NCBI RefSeq assembly: GCF_001010415.1
Contig: NZ_JPLE01000032.1
Coordinates: 1 to 64,000, forward strand
Source: Xanthomonas pisi DSM 18956
GTDB lineage: Bacteria > Pseudomonadota > Gammaproteobacteria > Xanthomonadales > Xanthomonadaceae
Direction: 5' to 3'
Length of the DNA stretch: 64,000 nucleotides
In this document: positions 56,843 to 64,000 of the stretch, piece after piece
Layout: every line of letters starts with the position of its first letter
Numbering within the stretch: the first letter of the stretch is position 1
The notes under the pieces: model-generated
Seen by the model: only the letters and a program-made list of their open reading frames with translations
The model's database searches: none
Told to the model about the DNA's origin: nothing
Position numbers and translations under genes: made by a program

Positions 56843-57385
56843 TCAATGTAAAACCCGCTTTGAACCTGAATAATGGTCACGCCAGTAGGCGCCATCGAGA
56901 AAATCCAAGCGGACGGTACCGCCGGTGGTCGGGGCATGCACAAACCGGCCTTCACCCACATAAATACCGACGTGGCTCACGTTTCCGCCGGCGCCGAAGA
57001 ACACCAGATCCCCGGTGGCCAGCTTCTCGGGCGGGATCCGTGGGCCCTGGATCGCGGCCAGGTCGCGCGAGGTGCGCGGCAACGACAGCGCCAGCACGTC
57101 CTTGTAGACATAGGTGACCAGGCCGCTGCAGTCGAAACCGGTCTCAGGCGTATTGCCGCCGAACCGGTATGGCGTGCCGACCAGACCCAGCGCGCGCATC
57201 AGGATGTTGTTGGCCGCGGCGGGATCGGCCGGCGGCACCTGCGGCCACACGCGCGCCGACGGCGGCGGGGCGGAAGGTCGCCGAACCGGCGCCTTCGACG
57301 AGCAGCCGCCCAGCAGGAACAGGCCCAGCAACAGACAGGCCGTGGCGCGATGGGCGCGGGCGGCGACAACTGGCGTGATATGCAT
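56843..57385 (-). CDS. NlpC/P60 lipoprotein hydrolase
   Basis: A 180-residue lipoprotein. The lipobox LGGC has its cysteine at position 28, followed by a proline-rich linker and a compact NlpC/P60 domain (Cys86 in GFDCSG, His138 in SHVG, His150 in VHAP). It resembles Spr/MepS-type endopeptidases that open crosslinks during growth. The ATG at 57385 gives a proper signal peptide; the open frame to 57496 would cross the slyD start on the other strand. Confidence 0.9.
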   Translation of the reverse strand: MHITPVVAARAHRATACLLLGLFLLGGCSSKAPVRRPSAPPPSARVWPQVPPADPAAANNILMRALGLVGTPYRFGGNTPETGFDCSGLVTYVYKDVLALSLPRTSRDLAAIQGPRIPPEKLATGDLVFFGAGGNVSHVGIYVGEGRFVHAPTTGGTVRLDFLDGAYWRDHYSGSKRVLH

Positions 57386-57494
57386 TGAGCCGGGATAATG
57401 GGCGGTTCGAAAGGTCGCCATGATGGCGGCGCACCCGGCGGCCGACAAGCCGTCCTCCACCGTCTGCCACCGGGCAGCCCATTCAGAGCCAGGC

Positions 57495-57974
57495 ATGAAG
57501 ATCGAAAAAGACAGCGTCGTCCGCTTCCACTACACCGTTTCGGAGATTGGCCAGGAGCCGATCGAAAGCTCCAAGGAGCGCGACCCGTTGGCGATCATGA
57601 TCGGCCACGGCAACATCATTCCGGGTCTGGAAGCGGCCATGATGGACAAGCAAGCCGGCGAGAGCTTCGGCGTGGACGTCAAGGCCACCGAGGCCTATGG
57701 CGAATACCGCGAAGGCCTGAGCCAGCGCGTCCCCAAGAAGCACTTCGGCGCCACCAAGCTGGTCCCGGGCACCCAGGTGGTGCTGCAGACCAACTTCGGC
57801 CCGCGCGCGGTCACCGTGCAGAAGGTCGGCATGAGCGTGGTCGACGTCGACCTCAACCACCCGATGGCCGGCAAGGACCTGCACTTCGACGTGGAAATCA
57901 TCGAAGTGCGCGAAGCCACGCAGGAAGAGCGCGATCACGGGCACGTGCACGGCGATGGCGGTCATCACCACTAA
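57495..57974 (+). CDS. slyD: FKBP-type peptidyl-prolyl isomerase SlyD
   Basis: A 159-residue cytoplasmic isomerase and chaperone. The FKBP core is MKIEKDSVVRFHYTVSEIGQ followed by IMIGHGNIIPGLEAAMM. An inserted chaperone flap lies near VPKKHFGATKLVPG, and MAGKDLHFDVEIIEV closes the core. A histidine-rich tail (DHGHVHGDGGHHH) can bind nickel, though it is shorter than in E. coli SlyD. Divergent from the lipoprotein gene. Confidence 0.93.
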   Translation: MKIEKDSVVRFHYTVSEIGQEPIESSKERDPLAIMIGHGNIIPGLEAAMMDKQAGESFGVDVKATEAYGEYREGLSQRVPKKHFGATKLVPGTQVVLQTNFGPRAVTVQKVGMSVVDVDLNHPMAGKDLHFDVEIIEVREATQEERDHGHVHGDGGHHH

Positions 57975-58317
57975 GCGCAACTCACAAAACGACTGCGCTC
58001 CCCGCCAGGCGGGCGCGGCCGGTACTCGGTGCGGCATGTACCACGCGTACACTGAGTTTCCTCCGCGCCGCCCACGCCCACCTGACGACTGCTCGCTACG
58101 TTTTGTAAGCCGCTCCAAGCGCGGCGATCAACACCTCTGTGCGGCCGCGCTGGGTACGCCCGGCCAGCGCCTCCGGCACGCACCGCGCGTGCACGCTGAG
58201 GTCTGCGTGCTACCCACGGTTGGTTGGTGGTGACGCGCAACGTGGTAGTGGCCGCAGCCCGTGGTGGCCGTCTGCTTTCTGCGGTGCGCAACGCCGCATC
58301 CGCTTGCCTGAGCTGCG
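57975..58317. other. Intergenic stretch with a diverged direct repeat
   Basis: About 343 bp. Two segments resemble each other: 58032-58056 (CGGCATGTACCACGCGTACA...) and 58174-58200 (CGGCACGCACCGCGCGTGCA...). They differ almost only by transitions. No gene seen. Confidence 0.45.
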
Positions 58318-59562
58318 ATGACACAACGCGATCTGCTGTTACCCACTGCCGCGACCGAGCGCATCGTCGTCCTGGACGTCCTGCGCGGCTTTGCGTTGCT
58401 CGGCATCTTGCTGATGAACATCGAAGCCTTTGTCGGTCCGCTGGATCTGGCGCTGAGCGGTGTGGAGCCGCATTGGCACGGCGCCGATCGCGTGGCCGAC
58501 GCGCTGGTCTACATTTTTGTGCAGGGCAAGTTCTACCCGCTGTTTTCGATGTTGTTCGGCATGGGGTTTGCGGTGATGGCGCAGCGCGCCGAGCGCGCCG
58601 GGCGCGGGTTTTTCGGCATGTATCTGCGGCGCACGGCCGGCTTGCTGGTCATCGGTCTGGCGCATGCGGTGCTGCTGTGGTCGGGCGACGTTCTGGTGAC
58701 CTATGCCTTGCTGGCGATGTTGCTGCTGGGCGCTCGCACTGCGCCGACCGTGACGCTGCCGTGGCTTGCCGCGCTGGTTTACCTCTGTGCGCCGGCCCTG
58801 GTGCTGTTGTACGGCGTTGCCGGTGCGATGATGCAGGCCGATCCGGCATCGGCGTTGGACTGGAAATCGGCCATGGCCGATGTTGCGCAGCAGGCCGTGG
58901 CCAACGTGCAGGCACAGCGCGCTGCGCTGGGGCACGGCACTTATCTGCAGGCCACTGCGCAGCGCTGGCACGATCTGCGCGAAGCGATGAGCGGGCTGAG
59001 CATCAACGGCCCGGCCATGCTCGGCATGTTCCTGCTGGGCAGCTGGTTCGTGCGCAGTGGCGCGATAGCCGCGCCCGAGCGCTTCCCCCGGTTGTTCCGG
59101 GTGCTGCGCTACGGCGCCTTGCCGCTGGGGTTGGGCGTGATGCTGCTGAGCTATGCCGTGGAGCCCTGGATGGACCCGACGCGGTTGAGCATGCGCCTGT
59201 CCGGCGCATTCGCGCTGGCGTTGGTGGCCGGGCCGCTGATGAGCCTGGGCTACGCCGCGTGGGTGGTGCGCTTTGCCTCGCATCTGGACTGGCTTGCGCC
59301 GGCCGGCCGTATGGCATTGAGCAACTACCTGCTGCAGTCATTGCTATGCACCTGGATGTTTTACGGGTACGGGTTGGGGTATTTCGAGCAGCTGCCGCGC
59401 CTGTGGCAACTGCCGTTCGCGGTAGGGCTGTTTGCCTTGCAGGTGGTGACGAGCCAGCAGTGGCTGCGCCGGTTCCGCTTCGGGCCGATGGAATGGCTGT
59501 GGCGTAGCGTGACCTATCTGCACGTGCCGCCGATGCGGCGCGGCGACGCACGCACGGGATAG
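58318..59562 (+). CDS. DUF418 membrane protein
   Basis: A 414-residue inner-membrane protein with about nine or ten helices. The family start ERIVVLDVLRGFALLGILLMNI is present, as are YIFVQGKFYPLFSMLFGMGF and the C-terminal DUF418 domain (GRMALSNYLLQSLLCTWMFY). Members resemble acyltransferase-3 membrane proteins, but their role is not established. Followed 6 bp later by the oxidase gene, so likely co-transcribed. Confidence 0.88.
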   Translation: MTQRDLLLPTAATERIVVLDVLRGFALLGILLMNIEAFVGPLDLALSGVEPHWHGADRVADALVYIFVQGKFYPLFSMLFGMGFAVMAQRAERAGRGFFGMYLRRTAGLLVIGLAHAVLLWSGDVLVTYALLAMLLLGARTAPTVTLPWLAALVYLCAPALVLLYGVAGAMMQADPASALDWKSAMADVAQQAVANVQAQRAALGHGTYLQATAQRWHDLREAMSGLSINGPAMLGMFLLGSWFVRSGAIAAPERFPRLFRVLRYGALPLGLGVMLLSYAVEPWMDPTRLSMRLSGAFALALVAGPLMSLGYAAWVVRFASHLDWLAPAGRMALSNYLLQSLLCTWMFYGYGLGYFEQLPRLWQLPFAVGLFALQVVTSQQWLRRFRFGPMEWLWRSVTYLHVPPMRRGDARTG

Positions 59563-59568
59563 CGCGCG

Positions 59569-60819
59569 ATGGCCGCCGTGCGCGAAGACGTGGTGGTGAT
59601 CGGTGCGGGTGCGATCGGATTGGCCACTGCGCTGGCATTGGTGGAGGCGGGCCGCCAGGTCCGCGTGCTCGATGCCGGTGCCATCGGCGCGGCAACCTCG
59701 CACGGCAACTGCGGCACCATCACGCCGAGTCATGCGCCACCGTTGGCAGCACCGGGCATGATCACCCAGGCGCTGAAGTGGATGCTGACACCGGATGCGC
59801 CGCTGTATATCCCGCCGCGTCTGGATCCTGCGTTGTGGCGTTGGTTGCTACGGTTTGCGCAGCGCTGCAATGCGCGCGATTGGCAGGCCAGTGCGCAGGC
59901 GCGTGCGGCGCTGCTGCATGACGCGCGTGCCCGGCTGGACGATTGGGTCGCACGCTATGCGTTGGACTGCGAGTTCCGCGCCGATGGGTTGGATTATGTA
60001 TTCGGCGACGCACGTCGCTTTGCGCAGTACCGCGACGAATGCGCAGTGCTGGCGCAGTGGGGGATCCAGGCGCAGGTGATCGAAGCGGACGACTACCTGC
60101 GGCAGGATCCGGCATTTCGCACAGGACTTGCCGGCGCGATCCATTTTCCTGGCGATGCGCACCTGCGCCCGGAGCGCTACACCGCAGAGCTGGCCAGAGT
60201 GGTGCGCAGCCATGGTGCGGTGATCGAGGAGCGCTGCCGTGTGCAGGGCATATTGCCCGATGCATCCGGTGCACGCGTGCAGACCGAACACGGCACGCTG
60301 CACGCGCGCGAGGCGGTCATCGCGACCGGGCCATGGTCGCCGTTGCTGGCCGCGCAACTCGGCTTGCGCCTGCCGGTGCAGGCCGGCAAAGGCTATTCGA
60401 TCACCTACCGCGCCCCTGCGCTGATGCCGCGTCGCCCGGTGGTGTTGAAGGATCGCTGGGTATTCGTTGTGCCATGGCGCGACCGGCTGCGGATCGGCAG
60501 CACGATGGAGTTTTCCGGCCGCAACACGCAGCTCACGCCCACCCGCCTGGCGGCGCTGGAACGCGCAGCGGCCGACTATCTGCATGCACCGTGCGGACCT
60601 GCAGTGATCGAGCGCTGGTACGGATGGCGCCCGATGACCTGGGACGATGTGCCGGTGTTGGGTGCGGTGCCGGCATGTCCTCACGTCTGGCTCGCAGCCG
60701 GCCATGGCATGCTCGGCATCAGCATGAGCACTGCAAGCGGACAACTGATGGCCGACCTGATCACGGGCCGCGCACCTGCGCTGGACCCGCATCCCTACCG
60801 GGCGGAGCGATTCGCATGA
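59569..60819 (+). CDS. FAD-dependent D-amino-acid dehydrogenase-like oxidoreductase
   Basis: A 416-residue DAO-family flavoprotein. It has an FAD-binding GAGAIGLATALAL at residues 12-24, GAATSHGNCGTITPSHAPPL typical of DadA-like enzymes, and a C-terminal GHGMLGISMSTASGQLMADLI. It probably oxidises a D-amino acid or related amine and passes electrons to the respiratory chain. It need not be the alanine-specific DadA. The TGA overlaps the ATG of the next flavoprotein (ATGA). Confidence 0.85.
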   Translation: MAAVREDVVVIGAGAIGLATALALVEAGRQVRVLDAGAIGAATSHGNCGTITPSHAPPLAAPGMITQALKWMLTPDAPLYIPPRLDPALWRWLLRFAQRCNARDWQASAQARAALLHDARARLDDWVARYALDCEFRADGLDYVFGDARRFAQYRDECAVLAQWGIQAQVIEADDYLRQDPAFRTGLAGAIHFPGDAHLRPERYTAELARVVRSHGAVIEERCRVQGILPDASGARVQTEHGTLHAREAVIATGPWSPLLAAQLGLRLPVQAGKGYSITYRAPALMPRRPVVLKDRWVFVVPWRDRLRIGSTMEFSGRNTQLTPTRLAALERAAADYLHAPCGPAVIERWYGWRPMTWDDVPVLGAVPACPHVWLAAGHGMLGISMSTASGQLMADLITGRAPALDPHPYRAERFA

Positions 60820-62186
60820 GTGCGCGTTACGACTACGACGTGGTGATTCTAGGCGGCGGTTCCGGTGGGCTGGCGGCGGGATTTCGCGCTGCAAGGCACG
60901 GTGCACGTGTGGCGATCATGGAGCCTGATGCGTTGGGCGGCACCTGCGTCAATCTGGGGTGTGTGCCGAAGAAAGCGATGTGGTTGGCAGCCGATCTGGC
61001 CGGCAAGATCGAGCTCGCCAGCGCGCTCGGCTTCGATGTGCCGCGGCCGACGCTGCAGTGGCAGGAACTGGTCACGCATCGGCAGGGCTATATCGCCAAC
61101 ATCCATGCCAGTTATCGGCGTCGACTCGATGAAGACGGCGTGGTGCTGATTCCGCAACGCGGCGTGCTGCAGGACCGCCATACGATCATGGGGGGCGATG
61201 GGGTCGCGGTGACGGCCGAGCACATCGTGATCGCGACCGGTGCGTATCCATTGCGCCCGGACGTGGAAGGCGCCGAATACGGCGACGTCTCCGACGATTT
61301 CTTCAATCTGTGTCATGCGCCTGCGCACGTGGCGATCATCGGCGGCGGCTATATCGCGGTGGAAATCGCCGGCCTGTTGCAGGCGCTGGGCAGTCGTGTG
61401 CATCTGTATGTGCAGGGCGAGCGCTTGCTGGAACGCTTCGACGCCGAGCTGACGCTGCAGCTGGCCGACAACCTGCGCCATCTGGGTGTGCGCCTGCATT
61501 TCGGTTTCACCACCACCGGCCTCGAACGCGATGCGCAGGGCGGGCTGCGCGTGCACGGCCATCCGGTGCACCCGCGCGAACAGGGCAACGATGTGTTCGA
61601 CAAGGTGTTCTTCGCGATCGGCCGGCGCGGCAATACGGCCGGTCTGGGTCTGGAGGCCCTGGGGGTGAAGTTGGGCGAGAAGGGCGAGGTGGTGGTGGAC
61701 GATGCTCAGACCACCACGGTGCCCAACATCCATGCGATCGGCGATGTCGGCGGCAAGGTCGGGCTGACGCCGGTGGCGATCGCGGCCGGCCGCAAATTGA
61801 TGGACCGGCTGTTCGGCAATCAACCGGATGCACGCATGGACTACGAAGGCGTGCCAAGCGTGGTGTTCTCGCATCCGCCGCTTGGCCATGTCGGACTCAC
61901 CGAAGAACAGGCACGCGCGCGTTACGACGGCGCGGTACGCGTGTATCGCAGTAACTTCCGCCCGATGCTGCATGCCTTGGCCGATGCGCCGCAACGCAGT
62001 CTGTTCAAGCTGGTCTGCGTGGGCGACGAGGAGCGTGTGGTCGGCGTGCATCTGCTTGGCGAAAGCGCCGACGAAATGCTGCAGGGCTTTGCCGTGGCAG
62101 TGAAAATGGGTGCCACCAAGCGCGACTTCGACGAGACCGTGGCGATCCACCCTACGTCGTCGGAAGAGATCGTGTTGATGCATTGA
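60816..62186 (+). CDS. gorA: Glutathione-disulfide reductase-like flavoprotein
   Basis: A 456-residue class I pyridine nucleotide-disulfide oxidoreductase. FAD motif GGGSGGLA at residues 13-20, redox-active GGTCVNLGCVPKK (Cys44/Cys49), NAD(P) motif GGGYIAVEIAG, second FAD motif IHAIGDVGG, and the C-terminal catalytic His445 in HPTSSEE. This fits glutathione reductase. The stop lies in the first unit of an octanucleotide repeat. Its overlap with the oxidase gene suggests co-expression, perhaps to handle oxidative by-products. Confidence 0.9.
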   Translation: MSARYDYDVVILGGGSGGLAAGFRAARHGARVAIMEPDALGGTCVNLGCVPKKAMWLAADLAGKIELASALGFDVPRPTLQWQELVTHRQGYIANIHASYRRRLDEDGVVLIPQRGVLQDRHTIMGGDGVAVTAEHIVIATGAYPLRPDVEGAEYGDVSDDFFNLCHAPAHVAIIGGGYIAVEIAGLLQALGSRVHLYVQGERLLERFDAELTLQLADNLRHLGVRLHFGFTTTGLERDAQGGLRVHGHPVHPREQGNDVFDKVFFAIGRRGNTAGLGLEALGVKLGEKGEVVVDDAQTTTVPNIHAIGDVGGKVGLTPVAIAAGRKLMDRLFGNQPDARMDYEGVPSVVFSHPPLGHVGLTEEQARARYDGAVRVYRSNFRPMLHALADAPQRSLFKLVCVGDEERVVGVHLLGESADEMLQGFAVAVKMGATKRDFDETVAIHPTSSEEIVLMH

Positions 62187-62214
62187 TGCATTGATGCATT
62201 GATGCATTGATGCA
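62175..62214. repeat. Octanucleotide tandem repeat (TTGATGCA)x5
   Basis: Five perfect copies in a row. The gorA stop codon TGA is formed by the first two copies, so changes in copy number downstream leave the protein intact. Confidence 0.95.
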
Positions 62215-62489
62215 GTGGTGTGGAGAGCGTGGGAGCGTTAGCTGTCTGCGCCAGGGAAACGATGGAAGCGGCGCAAGGGAAGGCGGGCGGGGCGCGAGTG
62301 GAAGCAGAGGGCGCAGCGCCAACCGCCAACCTCAACTAGGGCCCTGCTCCAGCCAAGAGCGGGATTGAGGTGACGGTTGAGCATCAAGAAGGTGGTAGGC
62401 AACGCTGGCTCCGCACTGGGCGGTAGCCGCCCTGTGCTCATGCAATGTTGCGGGCTGTGTGGAGCTGATAGCCGTTTCGCTCTTCATGG

Positions 62490-62679
62490 CTTGGCCCGTA
62501 CCCTCACCCCAACCCCTCTTCCGGCGGGAGAGGGGCTTTGCTGTTTTTCTCTCCAGGTGGGAGGGCGTGATGCTGCGGCTTTCGACGTTGGGCACTGCTT
62601 GATGTCTCGCGTGCTCGGCCGTGCGTGGCTTGGTCCGTACCCTCACCCCAACCCCTCTCCCGGCGGGAGAGGGGCCTTT
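62490..62679. repeat. Two direct copies of a hairpin-forming intergenic repeat
   Basis: CCGTACCCTCACCCCAACCC... occurs at 62495-62536 and 62635-62675, each with CCCCTCTCCCG/CGGGAGAGGGG able to fold and followed by T-rich DNA. Both are preceded by TGGCTTGG. The copies differ at very few positions. The surrounding 62215-62774 contains no gene. Confidence 0.8.
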
Positions 62680-62774
62680 GCGTTTTCGTCAAGATAGCCT
62701 TGGGTGACGCGCTTGGTCGCAGAAGCGCGGTGGCCCGGCCGGCATCGAGTCGCGTCAGCTGGCATTCTTGCCTG

Positions 62775-63188
62775 ATGTCCAAACCTCGCCAGCCATCTTT
62801 GCGTTCGTTCGCAGCTGCCAAGTCCGCCACCTGTTCCGCGTCAACGCCGGTAGCGCTCTCAGGTGAGCAGGCGCGGCTGCGTATTCTTGATGTCATCCGC
62901 GCCATTCCTGCCGGTCAGGTCGCCGGCTACGGCGAGGTCGCTGTGCGTGCCGGGTTGCCTGGGCGTGCGCGCATGGTGGCGCGTGTGCTCAGTGGCAATG
63001 ACGATCCGGATCTGCCCTGGCATCGGGTGCTCCGTAGCGATGGGCGCATTGCGTTGCCGCCGGGGTCGCCCGGCTACCATGCGCAATGCCAGCGGCTGCG
63101 TGCGGAGGGCGTGCCGGTGGTGCAGGGGCGGGTGCGCCGCGCCACGGCCGCGCAGCGGCTGGATGCGGCCGTGTGGGGTCCTTCATAA
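62775..63188 (+). CDS. Alkyltransferase-like (ATL) DNA-binding protein
   Basis: A 137-residue homologue of the O6-alkylguanine transferase DNA-binding domain. It has ILDVIRAIPAGQVAGYGEVA, GLPGRARMVARVLSGN and LPWHRVLRSDGRIALP. The family position of the reactive cysteine (PCHRV) is tryptophan (PWHRV), which defines ATL proteins. These bind O6-alkylguanine without repair and pass the lesion to nucleotide excision repair. The first 30 residues are a variable basic tail. The rhomboid-like gene follows 40 bp later. Confidence 0.88.
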   Translation: MSKPRQPSLRSFAAAKSATCSASTPVALSGEQARLRILDVIRAIPAGQVAGYGEVAVRAGLPGRARMVARVLSGNDDPDLPWHRVLRSDGRIALPPGSPGYHAQCQRLRAEGVPVVQGRVRRATAAQRLDAAVWGPS

Positions 63189-63228
63189 GGCTGACGTTAT
63201 CATCTGCAGCATTCAGAAGGATGCCGCC

Positions 63229-63930
63229 ATGCCTCAATTGCCGCCCGTTACCAAAGCACTGTTGATCGCCAATATCGGCCTGTTCCTGCTGCAATGGGCC
63301 CTGGGCGATCTGGGGGCGGGGGTGTTGCCATCCGACTCCAGCTTGTCGTGGCTCATGCTGTGGCCGATTTCCAACGGCTTTGATGCGTTCTCGCCGGGCG
63401 CCAGCTTCATGCCGTGGCAGTTGTTGACTTACGCGTTTTTGCACAGCGGCTTCAATCAGTTGTTCTTCAGTGCGCTGGTGATCTTTATGTTCGGCGCGCC
63501 GTTGGAGCAGACCTGGGGCCAGAAGCGCTTTTTGACGTACTACCTGGTGTGTGTTGCGGGGGCTGGTGTGTGCCAGCTCTTGATGGCCTGGATCGTCCAG
63601 AGCGTGGCACCTGTACTGGGAGCGTCCGGTGGCGTGTTCGGCCTATTGTTCGCTTACGCCATGCTGTTTCCCAAGCAGCGCGTGATGTTGTTGTTCCCGC
63701 CGATCCCGATGAATGCACGTACCTTGGTCATTGTGGTCGGTTTGATCGAGGTGATGCTGGGTGTACTCGGTCAGCGATCGGGAATTACATATTTCGCCTA
63801 TCTTGGCGGGATGCTGTTCGGTTGGTTGATGATTCGCTATTGGCGCGGCCAGTCGCCGTTTGGCGGCAGCGGTGGCCGCAAGGGTGGCGGCGGAAAGGGG
63901 CGCAAGCCGCCGCTGCGGGTGGTGCGCTGA
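63229..63930 (+). CDS. Rhomboid-family membrane protein with degraded active site
   Basis: A 233-residue inner-membrane protein with six hydrophobic segments and a glycine/lysine-rich tail. The rhomboid serine motif GASGG is intact (Ser133), as are WQLLTYAFLH and the YLVCVAGAG helix. But the loop that is usually HxxxxHxxxN reads HSGFNQLFFS (His72, Gln77, Ser81), and the catalytic histidine expected before LGG in the last helix is Tyr191 (FAYLGG). It may therefore be a non-proteolytic rhomboid-fold protein. A few tens of bases after the stop end the window. Confidence 0.82.
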   Translation: MPQLPPVTKALLIANIGLFLLQWALGDLGAGVLPSDSSLSWLMLWPISNGFDAFSPGASFMPWQLLTYAFLHSGFNQLFFSALVIFMFGAPLEQTWGQKRFLTYYLVCVAGAGVCQLLMAWIVQSVAPVLGASGGVFGLLFAYAMLFPKQRVMLLFPPIPMNARTLVIVVGLIEVMLGVLGQRSGITYFAYLGGMLFGWLMIRYWRGQSPFGGSGGRKGGGGKGRKPPLRVVR

Positions 63931-64000
63931 GTCGCGCGGCGCTGTGCCGGATCGGCTTGATGCGTAGCAGCGACGCTGGCTGCGATTGACGCTGCCGGTC

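Noticed and set aside
62175-62214. Phase-variable control of gorA by the octanucleotide repeat
   Set aside because: The stop codon forms within the first two units, so slippage downstream does not alter the protein.

Overview
The window is chromosomal DNA of a Xanthomonas-type gammaproteobacterium. The basis is the high-GC coding style and the order of housekeeping genes (leuS-lptE-holA-nadD-rsfS, rlmH, maf-rng-yhdP-tldD-yjgA-pmbA, xseB-ispA-tilS). A large Oar-like TonB-dependent receptor, a secreted M35 protease and dense short intergenic repeats also fit. The species cannot be fixed from this sequence.

Positions 1-9819 form an accessory island. It holds a minus-strand sugar/glycan block: galE, a decayed cysD/cysC scar, and an operon of a UDP-glucuronate decarboxylase-like enzyme, a GT90 and a GT2 glycosyltransferase. 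A methyltransferase and mobile DNA follow: a decayed IS3-family element, an IS5-family element whose transposase carries one nonsense codon, and a tyrosine-recombinase gene that the IS5 element splits. The island ends abruptly inside a DUF4442 gene, of which only the first ~48 codons remain (9819-9962).

Positions 9960-48050 are core genome: a CnoX/YbbN-like thioredoxin, leuS, the lptE-holA-nadD-rsfS run, a PhoX-like Tat protein, rlmH with an aminotransferase scar, and a TonB plus Oar-like receptor pair. Then come a SIMPL protein, maf-rng-yhdP, tldD/yjgA/pmbA, an M35 protease, xseB-ispA, tilS, an alkaline phosphatase lipoprotein, a dicarboxylate-type symporter, a methyltransferase and a thioesterase. 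Several repeat families sit between these genes, and one of them has been absorbed into the ends of nadD and yjgA.

Positions 48166-55480 hold the most interesting unit. It is a six-gene minus-strand operon: DUF4956 membrane protein, VTC-type polyphosphate polymerase domain protein, phytase-like lipoprotein, OprP/OprO-like porin, NtrC-family regulator and sensor kinase. A good sigma-54 (-24/-12) promoter lies directly upstream of the first gene, and overlapping palindromes about 140-170 bp further up could bind the operon's own regulator. The parts suggest a regulated envelope system that makes and moves a phosphate polymer or another polyanion. That function is inferred, not shown.

Positions 55984-63930 hold two NlpC/P60 hydrolases, slyD, a DUF418 membrane protein, a D-amino-acid-dehydrogenase-like oxidase overlapping a glutathione-reductase-like gene, an alkyltransferase-like protein without the catalytic cysteine, and a rhomboid-fold protein whose active site looks degraded.
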